Origin: an uncultured Verrucomicrobiales bacterium
GTDB lineage: Bacteria; Verrucomicrobiota; Verrucomicrobiia; Verrucomicrobiales; Akkermansiaceae
Direction of reading: 5' to 3'
Assembly (NCBI GenBank): GCA_937969125.1
Contig: CALBVA010000009.1
Span: 1-10,259, forward strand
Length of the DNA stretch: 10,259 nucleotides
Shown: piece by piece, positions 1-6,879 of the stretch
Position numbering within the stretch: the stretch's first letter is position 1
Layout: every line of letters begins with the position of its first letter
The notes under the pieces: generated by a model
The model's database searches: none
What the model saw: the letters and a program-made list of their open reading frames with translations, nothing else
Told to the model about the DNA's origin: nothing
Made by a program: the position numbers and the translations under genes

Positions 1-506
1 GAGGAGAAAGTATTAGCCTTTCTGATTTTGGCGGACAGAGCAGAAGCTGTTGAGGAGAAGCGAGTGCTCAAATCCTCAGTTGTGCGAATTGTGATGGAGT
101 CTGCAGTATTGGATACAATCGAAAAAGCCTCTTCCGCACCATTGTTATCCACGAGATAAACGACAAAAGGAACTGCACGTCGTGGTGGGACAGCTGCCGG
201 ATCTGCACTGATCGCCCACTGCTGAGTCGGGGTCGTGGTCCAGTTAACCGCAGAAAAGGAGATAACCTGACTTCCGATCGCTCCGTCTGCCCCATCAGTG
301 AAAGCCCCAAGGCTTCCATTTCCTGCAAACTCAATATCTTGAAGAAGTGTGGCTGAGATCGCGGTCAGTGCCGTCTCACCGGCGGTCGGAGTCGCCAGGG
401 AGACTTTGGTGTAGCCCTGAGGGATGGTATAAACGGGGTTTTGCGCACTGGCCAAGGGGGCCAGGGCAGTCGTCACGGCGCAGATGATGGGAGTGATGGC
501 TTTCAT
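1..506 (-). CDS. Secreted protein of a Verrucomicrobia-type family (TIGR02597-like), 3' part missing
   Basis: An open frame starts at the ATG at 506-504 and runs without a stop off the left edge (168 codons seen). The N-terminus is a clear Sec signal peptide: MK, a hydrophobic stretch at about residues 3-20, then ASA before Gln22 as a signal peptidase I site. The mature part is rich in Thr, Ser, Ala and Gly and looks beta-rich. It contains VYTIPQGYTKVSL (25-37), SATLL (51-55), a PFVVYLVDNNGAEEAFSI stretch (113-130) and SNTADSITI (132-140). These landmarks resemble the TIGR02597 family of secreted proteins that I associate with Verrucomicrobia; this is recalled from memory and was not searched. 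The function of that family is unknown. Export to the periplasm, outer membrane or outside is inferred. No Shine-Dalgarno is visible. The gene is divergent from the iscA-hscB-hscA run. Confidence 0.7.
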   Translation of the reverse strand, partial: MKAITPIICAVTTALAPLASAQNPVYTIPQGYTKVSLATPTAGETALTAISATLLQDIEFAGNGSLGAFTDGADGAIGSQVISFSAVNWTTTPTQQWAISADPAAVPPRRAVPFVVYLVDNNGAEEAFSIVSNTADSITIRTTEDLSTRFSSTASALSAKIRKANTFS

Positions 507-533
507 GGGTTTCGATAAGGATGATTGAATTTC

Positions 534-659
534 TTTTGATCGGCAAGATTAATTTTATTGGAGGGGGCTTTTGGTTTATACAGATGTGAATTTGAGGTCG
601 AGGTAAAAGAGCGTTAAGGGGAGATGGAATTGGGCTCTTTTTCTGATCTTTTTGATCGG
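534..659. repeat. Two copies of TTTTGATCGG in the divergent spacer
   Basis: The ten bases TTTTGATCGG occur at 534-543 and again at 650-659, both read on the plus strand. The copies are 116 bases apart, about eleven turns of B-DNA. They lie in the 194-base spacer (507-700) between the secreted-protein gene and iscA. The spacer is more A/T-rich than the genes around it and holds no other recognisable element except a weak promoter candidate. The pair could be an operator or chance; nothing here shows binding. Confidence 0.3.
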
Positions 660-662
660 TAG

Positions 663-690
663 TTGCGTGAGGTCCCGCCTCTGGTAGCTT
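663..690 (+). promoter_or_regulatory. Possible promoter for iscA-hscB-hscA
   Basis: TTGCGT (663-668) and TAGCTT (685-690) are separated by 16 bases and lie just upstream of the GTG at 701. The matches to sigma-70 consensus are modest, and the -10 box would be only 10 bases from the start codon, giving a very short leader. This is a weak candidate by eye, reported because the spacer must hold the promoter for this run. Confidence 0.22.
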
Positions 691-700
691 TCGCTCAGAA

Positions 701-1057
701 GTGAAAGGCGGATACACAATTGGAAATGAGAAGCTGGTCAAGGTTCTGGAAGGAGCCTCGAATCACCTCCTGAGCCTTTGGAAAAAACAGGGGAAGGATG
801 ACGGTGCGCTACGGATCGCGGTGGTTGGCGGAGGGTGCAGCGGGTTGCAGTATCAGATGGATCTCGTCGATGGTCCCCGCGACCGCGATATCATGGTGAC
901 AAGCAACGGCGTGAAGGTGGTCATTGACCCAAAGAGCGCCCTGTTTGTCAGCGGGAGCGAATTGGACTACTCGGACGACCTCCAACAGGGCGGTTTTAAG
1001 GTCAGTAACCCGAATGCGGTGGTGACTTGTTCCTGCGGGGAAAGCTTCGCAGCGTGA
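701..1057 (+). CDS. iscA: A-type iron-sulfur cluster carrier (IscA/HesB family)
   Basis: The 118-residue product has the layout of an A-type Fe-S carrier, which binds a cluster through three cysteines and passes it to target proteins in the cytoplasm. Cys46 lies in GGGCSGLQY (43-51), and Cys110 and Cys112 lie in CSCGESF (110-116). Family members usually read CGC at the last two cysteines; here the middle residue is Ser. The stretch with VVIDPKSALFVSGSELDY (73-90) is the family's usual beta region. The start is taken as GTG 701 because the frame is closed by TGA at 668-670 and no ATG lies in frame near it. No Shine-Dalgarno is visible. The stop overlaps the hscB start by one base (TGATG). Being first in a run with hscB and hscA supports an Fe-S role. 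IscA, ErpA and SufA cannot be told apart from sequence alone. Confidence 0.9.
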   Translation: MKGGYTIGNEKLVKVLEGASNHLLSLWKKQGKDDGALRIAVVGGGCSGLQYQMDLVDGPRDRDIMVTSNGVKVVIDPKSALFVSGSELDYSDDLQQGGFKVSNPNAVVTCSCGESFAA

Positions 1058-1632
1058 TGAGTGAGACCGATCCTTTTCAGGCGCTGGGCCTGGCTCATCA
1101 GCTGGTGATCGCCCCGGAGAAGTTAGAGGAGGTCATTCGCTCGGCCAGCAAGGCGGCCCACCCGGATGCGGGGGGCGATGCGGAGGACTTCGAGAGAGTG
1201 AGGAAGGCGGGTGACATTTTAAAATCACCTCCACTGAGGTTGAAGGCGGCGGTGCAGTTGGCGGGGGGCAATCCCTCCGGCCGGGGAAGTGTGCCGGGTG
1301 AGGTGATGGATCTTTTTTCGCCGGTGGCGGAGGGCTTGCAGGCGGTGGAGAAGTTCATCGCGGACAGAGCGGCAGCGCGAAGCGAGCTGGGGAAGGCGGT
1401 GCTGGATGCACAAATTCCGACGCTGAAGCAAAATTTGGAGAGATTGCAGGAAAGGCTGGGCGAGTTGGGAAATCAGGTCGCGGAGCGATTTGCACAATTT
1501 GACGAGGCAGGCTGGGAGGCCTCTCGGGAGAGCATGGCAGAGGCTGCGCGGGCGCTGACTTTCCTGGGGAAGTGGCAGGGTGAAATCCGGGCGGCCACGG
1601 GAAAGCTCTTTGAAGCCTTGCTCGGCGGGTGA
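1057..1632 (+). CDS. hscB: J-domain co-chaperone, HscB-like
   Basis: This is a 191-residue J-domain protein, expected to deliver a client to the HscA ATPase next to it and to trigger ATP hydrolysis. The J domain covers about residues 5-65: DPFQALGL at 5-12, the key HPD at 35-37 followed by AGG, then a third helix (EDFERVRKAGDIL). HPD followed by Gly-Gly is more like general DnaJ proteins than E. coli HscB. The C-terminal half (about 85-190) is helical, rich in Ala, Glu and Arg, with a likely coiled coil around 110-150. It fits the place of the HscB C-terminal helical bundle, but the match is loose. ATG 1057 is chosen because it gives a one-base overlap with the iscA stop and begins MSETDPF just before the J domain; a TTG 30 bases upstream is also open. 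The HscB assignment leans on context. Confidence 0.82.
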   Translation: MSETDPFQALGLAHQLVIAPEKLEEVIRSASKAAHPDAGGDAEDFERVRKAGDILKSPPLRLKAAVQLAGGNPSGRGSVPGEVMDLFSPVAEGLQAVEKFIADRAAARSELGKAVLDAQIPTLKQNLERLQERLGELGNQVAERFAQFDEAGWEASRESMAEAARALTFLGKWQGEIRAATGKLFEALLGG

Positions 1633-1654
1633 CTCTCCTCTAATCCGTTAAGCA

Positions 1655-3418
1655 ATGAGCGACGGGACGGATGAAGGCGTGATTGTGGGGATCGATCTGG
1701 GGACGACCCAGTCAGCGGTCGCGGTGGTCGATTCGGGGTTTCCGATTCTCTTGGCGGACGAAAACGGGGCGAGCCTGACTCCGAGCGCGGTGTGGTATGG
1801 CAAGGAAGGCGAGATTGAAGTGGGTAAGGCCGCGCTGAGGCGGGCTGGAGTGAGCCCGGTGGTGACGAGTGTGAAGAGCCTAATGGGGCGCGCTGCGGGG
1901 GAGGGTCAGCTTGATGAGAATGGACGACTGGATACTCCGGCGGGACCGAGAACTCCCGAGGAGGTCTCGGCGGAGATTCTCAGGAAGCTCAAAACGGTGG
2001 CGGAGACGCGGCTGGAGAAGCCGGTGGGGAAGGCTGTGATCACGGTGCCGGCCTACTTCCATGATGGTCAGCGTGCCGCGACGAAAAAAGCAGGCGAGCT
2101 CGCTGGTCTGGAAGTGGTGCGCATTCTCAGTGAGCCGACGGCGGCTGCGCTTTCCTACGGCCTGGACCGGCTGGATGAGAATTCGCGGGTGGCAGTCTTC
2201 GATTTCGGTGGCGGGACCTTCGATGTCTCGATTCTGGAAATGCGTGAGGGCGTCTTTGAGGTGACTTCGACAGCGGGTGACACGCAGTTGGGCGGAGATG
2301 ATTTTGATGAGTTGATCGCGGAAATGGCGGCAGCGGAGATGAAGGTGGCCTTGGCCGACCTGGAGCCGCTGGAGCGGGTGTCATGGCTGCGTGAGGGGCG
2401 GCGGGTGAAGCATGCCCTCTCCGAGGATGATGAGGTGATCTTTCGCATGCCGTTCATTGAGGAATGTCAGGTGTCGAGGAAGGTCTTTGAGGTGAAGATG
2501 CAGACTCTTCTTGATCGGATGGAGTCTTGCTGTCGGCGGGCCATGCTCGATTCCCAAATCGACCCCACTGATCTGAAGGCGGTGGTGATGGTGGGTGGGA
2601 GTAGCCGGATCCCCGTGGTGAAGCGACGGGTGGCGGAGGTCTTTGGCATGGAGCCTGATCTCAGCCAGCATCCGGATGAGGCGATCGCCCGGGGGGCCGC
2701 GATTCAGGCGGGAATTCTGGCCGGCACCGTGCGGGAGGTCCTTTTGTTGGATGTCACTCCATTGAGTTTGGGGATCGAGACGATGGGGGGATTGATGAAT
2801 GTTTTGATCGCGCGAAATACGACGATTCCGTGCAAGGCAGGGGAAATGTTTACCAATGCCGCCGATGGCCAGAAATCGATGAAGGTGCGGGTGCTTCAGG
2901 GGGAGCGTGAGCTGGCGGCGGATAATTGGGAGTTGGGCTCCTTCGAGGTGCCCTTCGCGCCGGAGCGACGCGGACAGGCCCGGGTCGGGGTGGAGTTTCG
3001 TATCGATGCAGATGGAATTTTGTCAGTGCTGGCACGCGATACCGCGACCGGAAAAGACACCGTGATCGAGGTCGGGAGTGCGGCGGTGGATGTCACCGAG
3101 AGCAAGGTAGAGCAGATGGTGAGCGAAAGTGTGGAGCACGCTTTCGAGGACATGAATGCGCGAGTCTTCGAGGAGGCCCGTCTGAAAGCAGATGAATTGC
3201 TTCCTGCGGTTGAGGTGGCATTGGAGCAGGCCGGTGAGTTTTTAGAGCAGGAGGAATTGGAAAAGATCAAGATCGCCCGCGACGGGGTGGTGGAGGCGAT
3301 CCAGTCCGAGAAGGCTGCTGAACTCAAGGGCGCGGTGGAAGTCCTGGACAGCGCAACCGAGACCCTCGCAGCTCTTCTGGTGGAGCGGGCTACCGGAGCA
3401 CTTTTTTCAGGTTCGTGA
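1655..3418 (+). CDS. hscA: Hsp70-family chaperone HscA
   Basis: This 587-residue Hsp70 is close to the usual HscA length (about 616) and shorter than DnaK (about 638). The ATPase domain has all three Hsp70 signatures: GIDLGTTQS (12-20), DFGGGTFDVSIL (183-194) and VMVGGSSRIPVV (311-322). EPTAAALSYG (160-169) is also present. The linker LLLDVTPLSLGIET (363-376) leads to the substrate-binding domain (about 377-475), followed by a helical lid. It does not end in the EEVD of eukaryotic Hsp70. HscA with HscB helps a scaffold such as IscU release its Fe-S cluster, using ATP. It starts 22 bases after hscB, with no Shine-Dalgarno. The hscB-hscA neighbourhood and preceding iscA favour HscA over a second DnaK, but the client protein is not encoded here. 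All key ATPase motifs look intact. Confidence 0.9.
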   Translation: MSDGTDEGVIVGIDLGTTQSAVAVVDSGFPILLADENGASLTPSAVWYGKEGEIEVGKAALRRAGVSPVVTSVKSLMGRAAGEGQLDENGRLDTPAGPRTPEEVSAEILRKLKTVAETRLEKPVGKAVITVPAYFHDGQRAATKKAGELAGLEVVRILSEPTAAALSYGLDRLDENSRVAVFDFGGGTFDVSILEMREGVFEVTSTAGDTQLGGDDFDELIAEMAAAEMKVALADLEPLERVSWLREGRRVKHALSEDDEVIFRMPFIEECQVSRKVFEVKMQTLLDRMESCCRRAMLDSQIDPTDLKAVVMVGGSSRIPVVKRRVAEVFGMEPDLSQHPDEAIARGAAIQAGILAGTVREVLLLDVTPLSLGIETMGGLMNVLIARNTTIPCKAGEMFTNAADGQKSMKVRVLQGERELAADNWELGSFEVPFAPERRGQARVGVEFRIDADGILSVLARDTATGKDTVIEVGSAAVDVTESKVEQMVSESVEHAFEDMNARVFEEARLKADELLPAVEVALEQAGEFLEQEELEKIKIARDGVVEAIQSEKAAELKGAVEVLDSATETLAALLVERATGALFSGS

Positions 3419-3466
3419 GGTTGACGGGGCGGGGGGGCATCGCCCAGAGTCGGCCAGTCACCCATC

Positions 3467-4807
3467 ATGAGTCAAACCGGAGTATTTATCTGCCCATCCT
3501 GCCAGTCTGTGGTGCGGAGTGAGAAGCTTCCCGGCGAAGGCTTGGTTTGTGGGGAGTGTGGTCACGACTTTGGAGAACAGCGAATTAGCAAGGCTGCTCC
3601 CACAACCGCCGTGGCCGGAGCGAAAGCCATTTCTCAGGCTCCGCGAGGGACCCCGGCTCCGAAAAGTGGCGCAGTCGCCCGAGATGTGATTAAGCGGAGG
3701 GTTCCACTTGTGGGCCAGCCGCTTGACGCGAAGCCGCTTGACCTTGCCGCGATTAATACTGCTGAGGTCGCTGTTTCCGAGGTCTCTGAAAACGGCGATG
3801 AAGAAATCATTATGCCTGACGGGACTCGCAAGGTCCGCCGTAGGAAGCGCCGGAGGAAGCAGGAGCGATATCGGGGGATGCTGATCTTTCTCGCAGGCTG
3901 GATAGCGGTGATTGCTGTGATCTTTTTCTTGTTCAAGGACGGTGAGAGCCAAGCGAAGGATGAGGTAGTTGTGGATGATGTCGATTCGACCGAGCAAGCG
4001 AACCGCCTCTTTCTCAGAAAACAGCTTCCTGAGGTGAAAACAGCCTTCATCGACTTTATGAAGCAGCCGACGAACGATGGGAGGGAGCAATTTATTGCCA
4101 ACGCCCCCGCAATGGCCCGGCATTTCGCTAATCATTACCTCCGCCATGGTTTTCCCCGTCCGGAGACTGCGATTCACGCAGTGGAAGCCAATGTCATCAC
4201 GCTGTCAGAGGATCCGCTGAAGTTGGGTATCGAAACCATCTGGGCGGATGAGGATAATAATCAAATGGGTGCCGTGCATCTATACCAGCAGGGTTGGAAG
4301 CTGGATTGGGAATGTTTCGCTCCCTATTCACAGATTAATTGGTCCCGCTTCCTCCTCGGGGAGTTTGAAGAAGAAGGGACCTTCCGCTTACTAGTCCGGA
4401 AACGACGGAGTGAAGACGATGCGAAACGAATGCTGCTGAGTTTTTACCGCGCGCCCGAATTCTTCGAGAAAGAGGGGCAATTCAAGAAGACCGAGTCACC
4501 CGAGGTTTCTGTCCCATTGAATAGCAAGATTGCGAAGGAGTTTCTAGCTCTTTGGGAGGCTCGTGAGAATGGCGAGGCTCCCTACGGTTCCATTCTTGAG
4601 AGACTGGACCCGGAAGGATATCTGAGGATTACCGTAACTCTCGGCTGGAGAAAGGGAGAATTCGAAGAGAAGATTCTCACTCTTCAGGATATCGTTGGAG
4701 TGGGCTGGTATGGAGGGGAAATTCAAACCCTTTATCATGAGGCGGAAAAGAAAAAGAAGGAGGCCGAAAATGAGACCGAAAACGAACTCTCCGCAATAAT
4801 CAGATGA
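3467..4807 (+). CDS. Zinc-ribbon single-pass membrane protein of unknown function
   Basis: I do not recognise a named family for this 446-residue protein. It starts with a zinc-ribbon-like motif, CPSC (Cys9, Cys12) and CGEC (Cys28, Cys31), then a low-complexity linker. A PDG motif (117-119) runs into a strongly basic patch (121-136, mostly Arg and Lys). A hydrophobic helix follows at about 138-156. With the basic patch on the inner side, the N-terminus should be cytoplasmic and the roughly 285-residue C-terminal part periplasmic. That part is rich in aromatic and acidic residues, with landmarks LDWECFAPYSQINW (279-292) and LDPEGYLRITVTLGW (380-394). It ends in a charged, Glu/Lys-rich tail. 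It lies 48 bases after hscA and overlaps the next gene by four bases (ATGA). The next protein is a distant paralog. No signal peptide or catalytic motif is seen. Confidence 0.85.
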   Translation: MSQTGVFICPSCQSVVRSEKLPGEGLVCGECGHDFGEQRISKAAPTTAVAGAKAISQAPRGTPAPKSGAVARDVIKRRVPLVGQPLDAKPLDLAAINTAEVAVSEVSENGDEEIIMPDGTRKVRRRKRRRKQERYRGMLIFLAGWIAVIAVIFFLFKDGESQAKDEVVVDDVDSTEQANRLFLRKQLPEVKTAFIDFMKQPTNDGREQFIANAPAMARHFANHYLRHGFPRPETAIHAVEANVITLSEDPLKLGIETIWADEDNNQMGAVHLYQQGWKLDWECFAPYSQINWSRFLLGEFEEEGTFRLLVRKRRSEDDAKRMLLSFYRAPEFFEKEGQFKKTESPEVSVPLNSKIAKEFLALWEARENGEAPYGSILERLDPEGYLRITVTLGWRKGEFEEKILTLQDIVGVGWYGGEIQTLYHEAEKKKKEAENETENELSAIIR

Positions 4808-5940
4808 GCGACAAACAAGACCCCTCGCGCGAAGAACTCCCGGATGGAATGGTGCGTAAGACCCGCCGTGTCCGCCGCAAACGCAAATCGACGGAAGATA
4901 CCAGCAACCGTGATGCCGGATCTCTCTTCTCGAAGGCCAAGGAACTCCTCGTGGGAATGCACGAGGAGGACGAAGACTACGGTCCGGTTGATGTGGCGGA
5001 GCAGGTCCGCCGTCTTCAGAAGCGGAAAGAGGATAATCGCCCGCTCGATGATACCTGGGGAACCAAAAAGCGCTCATCATCCTGGCTTTGGATTCTTCTG
5101 GTGGCTGTCGTGGCTGCCGTGATCGCCATCATTATCGGGATTGCGAAGCTTGCCGCTCCGGAGCCGATTCTTTCCAATCTCGATTCGACGGCCGGTGATC
5201 TCCCGCCTGGCACTATCAAGGAATTCGATCCCGGTGAGGGGCCTCTTGGCTGGTTTCACGAGAACTCGATCGAAGTTCTGGCCGAAACGAAGAATATCAT
5301 CAGGACCATCAATAATGCCAAAACGGTGGAGGAAATCCTTCCCTACGTTCGGTCTTCACCCTACAGACAGCAAAATCCCGTTAAGCTGGAGGATCGTGGT
5401 GCTCCGATGAGGCTTAATTCGCTCACTGGTTTTAGCTGGGAACCGAAGACAGTCTATCCAGGCGAGGTCATCAGTGAGGAAGGTCGCGGATATTTGGTTG
5501 TCAAAGGGCGTCGTGAGGATGGCGATAACTTCGCTGTCTACTTCGTTCAGGAGAATCAGCGTGTCCTGATCGACTGGGATGCTACCGTAGGCTGGTCCGA
5601 GCGTTCGATTGCGGAGTTGATGATCGACAAGCCGCAGAACTCCACTCTGGTCCGCTGTCTTCTTGAGAAGAAACCCTCTTTTGACCAAAAGTTTGGCAAG
5701 GTCGAGCACTCCGGTTTTGTCCTATCGGACATGAATAGTGACAACTACTTCCTAGCCTACGTGCCTCTGGTGGATGATGCCGCGAGCCGTCGTGTGATTG
5801 CTCTCAAGAAGGTTCTGAATTATGGCAGTGTCAGGCTACCATTGCTCAAGAACAAACGGGTTACTGTTCGCGCGAAATGGAACCCTGCCGGATACTTCGA
5901 GATCACGGAATTCGTGCATCCCGACTGGGTCAGGCCCTGA
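4804..5940 (+). CDS. Single-pass membrane protein of unknown function, paralog of the preceding gene product
   Basis: This 378-residue protein repeats the plan of its upstream neighbour but lacks the zinc ribbon. A PDG motif (13-15) is followed by a basic patch (18-28). A charged region follows, then a strong membrane helix at about 94-116 and a C-terminal domain of some 260 residues that should lie in the periplasm. Landmarks match the neighbour in order: VLIDWDATVGW (254-264) against its LDWE region, and WNPAGYFEITEFVHPDW (359-375) against its LDPEGYLRITVTLGW. The start ATG overlaps the upstream stop (ATGA), which suggests translational coupling and joint expression. It ends 9 bases from the convergent aroE stop. 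No enzyme motif is visible. The two proteins may form a complex; this is inference from pairing and shared design only. Confidence 0.85.
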   Translation: MSDKQDPSREELPDGMVRKTRRVRRKRKSTEDTSNRDAGSLFSKAKELLVGMHEEDEDYGPVDVAEQVRRLQKRKEDNRPLDDTWGTKKRSSSWLWILLVAVVAAVIAIIIGIAKLAAPEPILSNLDSTAGDLPPGTIKEFDPGEGPLGWFHENSIEVLAETKNIIRTINNAKTVEEILPYVRSSPYRQQNPVKLEDRGAPMRLNSLTGFSWEPKTVYPGEVISEEGRGYLVVKGRREDGDNFAVYFVQENQRVLIDWDATVGWSERSIAELMIDKPQNSTLVRCLLEKKPSFDQKFGKVEHSGFVLSDMNSDNYFLAYVPLVDDAASRRVIALKKVLNYGSVRLPLLKNKRVTVRAKWNPAGYFEITEFVHPDWVRP

Positions 5941-5950
5941 TTTTTATTTT
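5930..5950 (+). terminator. Possible small terminator after the plus-strand run
   Basis: TCAGGCCCTGA (5930-5940) can form a short stem that includes the stop codon, and it is followed at once by TTTTTATTTT (5941-5950). The stem is only four to five pairs with a tiny loop, so a strong terminator is doubtful. The place is right, between two convergent genes 9 bases apart. Confidence 0.3.
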
Positions 5951-6879
5951 CACAGGATTTCCTTCAATCCACCCCGCATCACTTCCACGGGCGCGTCCTG
6001 ACCTAACCAATATTCCAGGGAAAGTGCCCCCTGGTGGAGCAGGAGCGAAAGCCCGTTGGCGATCCGTGCCCCCTGAGATTCCGCATCCCGGAGGAGGCGT
6101 GTCTTGGCTGGATTATAAATTGTATCGTAAACGAGGTGATGTGGCTGAATCCACGTCGTGGTGATCGGGGCTGGATCAATTGATTTCAAGCCCACCGAAG
6201 TTGTGTTGACGATGAGGTTACTCGCAGCGAGAGCCTCCTCCAGCGCGGGATCATCGAGAGCGATAGTCTCGATGCGGTCACGAGGCCCCTCGAGGGATTC
6301 ATGATTTCCCAGCTGTGAAAGCTCTGCCCTCATTGAGGTGAGCTTGGAGACTGTGCGGTTCGCCAGGATCAGCTGGGAGCAGTTTTCAAGAACGCATTGC
6401 GTGGCGATGGCTCGTCCGGCTCCTCCGCCAGCACCCAGGATGAGGACGCGGAGCGATCCCAGATCGATGTCGAATTCTTCCCTGATCGCACGAGTGAAGC
6501 CCGGCCCGTCGGTGTTGAAGCCGGTCCGCTTCACCTCACCATCATCGGATTCCTCGAAGACGATGGTATTGACCGCACCCATGGTCAGGGCACCGGGGTC
6601 CACGCGATGGCAGGCCGCCATCGCTTCGAGCTTATGAGGAACGGTGACATTGATGCCGCGGATGCCGACGGCGTGCATCTTCTCAAAGGCTTCCTTTACC
6701 TGTCCGGGCTCGACTTCGACGCGGATGTATCGGGCATTCTGCTCAAGCGCATCGAGGGCAGGCTGGTGGAGCTGCGGAGAGAGGGAATGAGCGACCGGAT
6801 TTCCGATCACCGCAAACCTGGCAGGCCGTTCATGGCTCTCATTGATCCGGTCAAGTTGATCGAGCGTGAAGTAATCCAT
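5950..6879 (-). CDS. aroE: Shikimate dehydrogenase (NADP-dependent)
   Basis: AroE reduces 3-dehydroshikimate to shikimate in the cytoplasm, a step toward chorismate and aromatic amino acids. The 309-residue product carries the expected motifs: VIGNPVAHSLSP (24-35) for shikimate binding, NVTVPHK (77-83) with catalytic Lys83, GAVNT (101-105), NTDG (122-125) with catalytic Asp124, the glycine-rich NADP loop GAGGGAG (149-155), NRT (174-176), NTTSVGL (225-231), and NGLSLLLHQGA (275-285). The ATG at 6879 is preferred because it shares its first base with the gltX stop (TAATG), suggesting coupled translation. A GTG at 6918 is in frame but would overlap gltX by 40 bases and add a proline-rich tail not typical of the family. 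It is slightly longer than E. coli AroE (272). NRT resembles the NRT of NADP-specific enzymes. Nothing looks broken. Confidence 0.96.
   Translation of the reverse strand: MDYFTLDQLDRINESHERPARFAVIGNPVAHSLSPQLHQPALDALEQNARYIRVEVEPGQVKEAFEKMHAVGIRGINVTVPHKLEAMAACHRVDPGALTMGAVNTIVFEESDDGEVKRTGFNTDGPGFTRAIREEFDIDLGSLRVLILGAGGGAGRAIATQCVLENCSQLILANRTVSKLTSMRAELSQLGNHESLEGPRDRIETIALDDPALEEALAASNLIVNTTSVGLKSIDPAPITTTWIQPHHLVYDTIYNPAKTRLLRDAESQGARIANGLSLLLHQGALSLEYWLGQDAPVEVMRGGLKEIL

Noticed and set aside
3421..3445. G-rich gap after hscA with a GGGC-ATC-GCCC hairpin
   Set aside because: The stem has four pairs and no T-run, so it is not a convincing terminator, and the next gene follows in the same direction at short distance.
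2896..3468. A 190-codon minus-strand open frame across the 3' part of hscA
   Set aside because: It lies antisense to a strongly conserved Hsp70, is rich in Ser, Ala, Arg and Thr, has no domain motif, and arises from the high-GC codon pattern of hscA.
4544..5080. A 178-codon minus-strand open frame opposite the two membrane-protein genes
   Set aside because: No family motif or start signal; the plus-strand frames have clear membrane helices, paralogy and an ATGA overlap.
701..5940. The idea that this run is a defence or mobile island
   Set aside because: Genes are housekeeping Fe-S factors and membrane proteins; no nuclease, helicase, toxin, integrase, terminal repeat or target duplication is seen.
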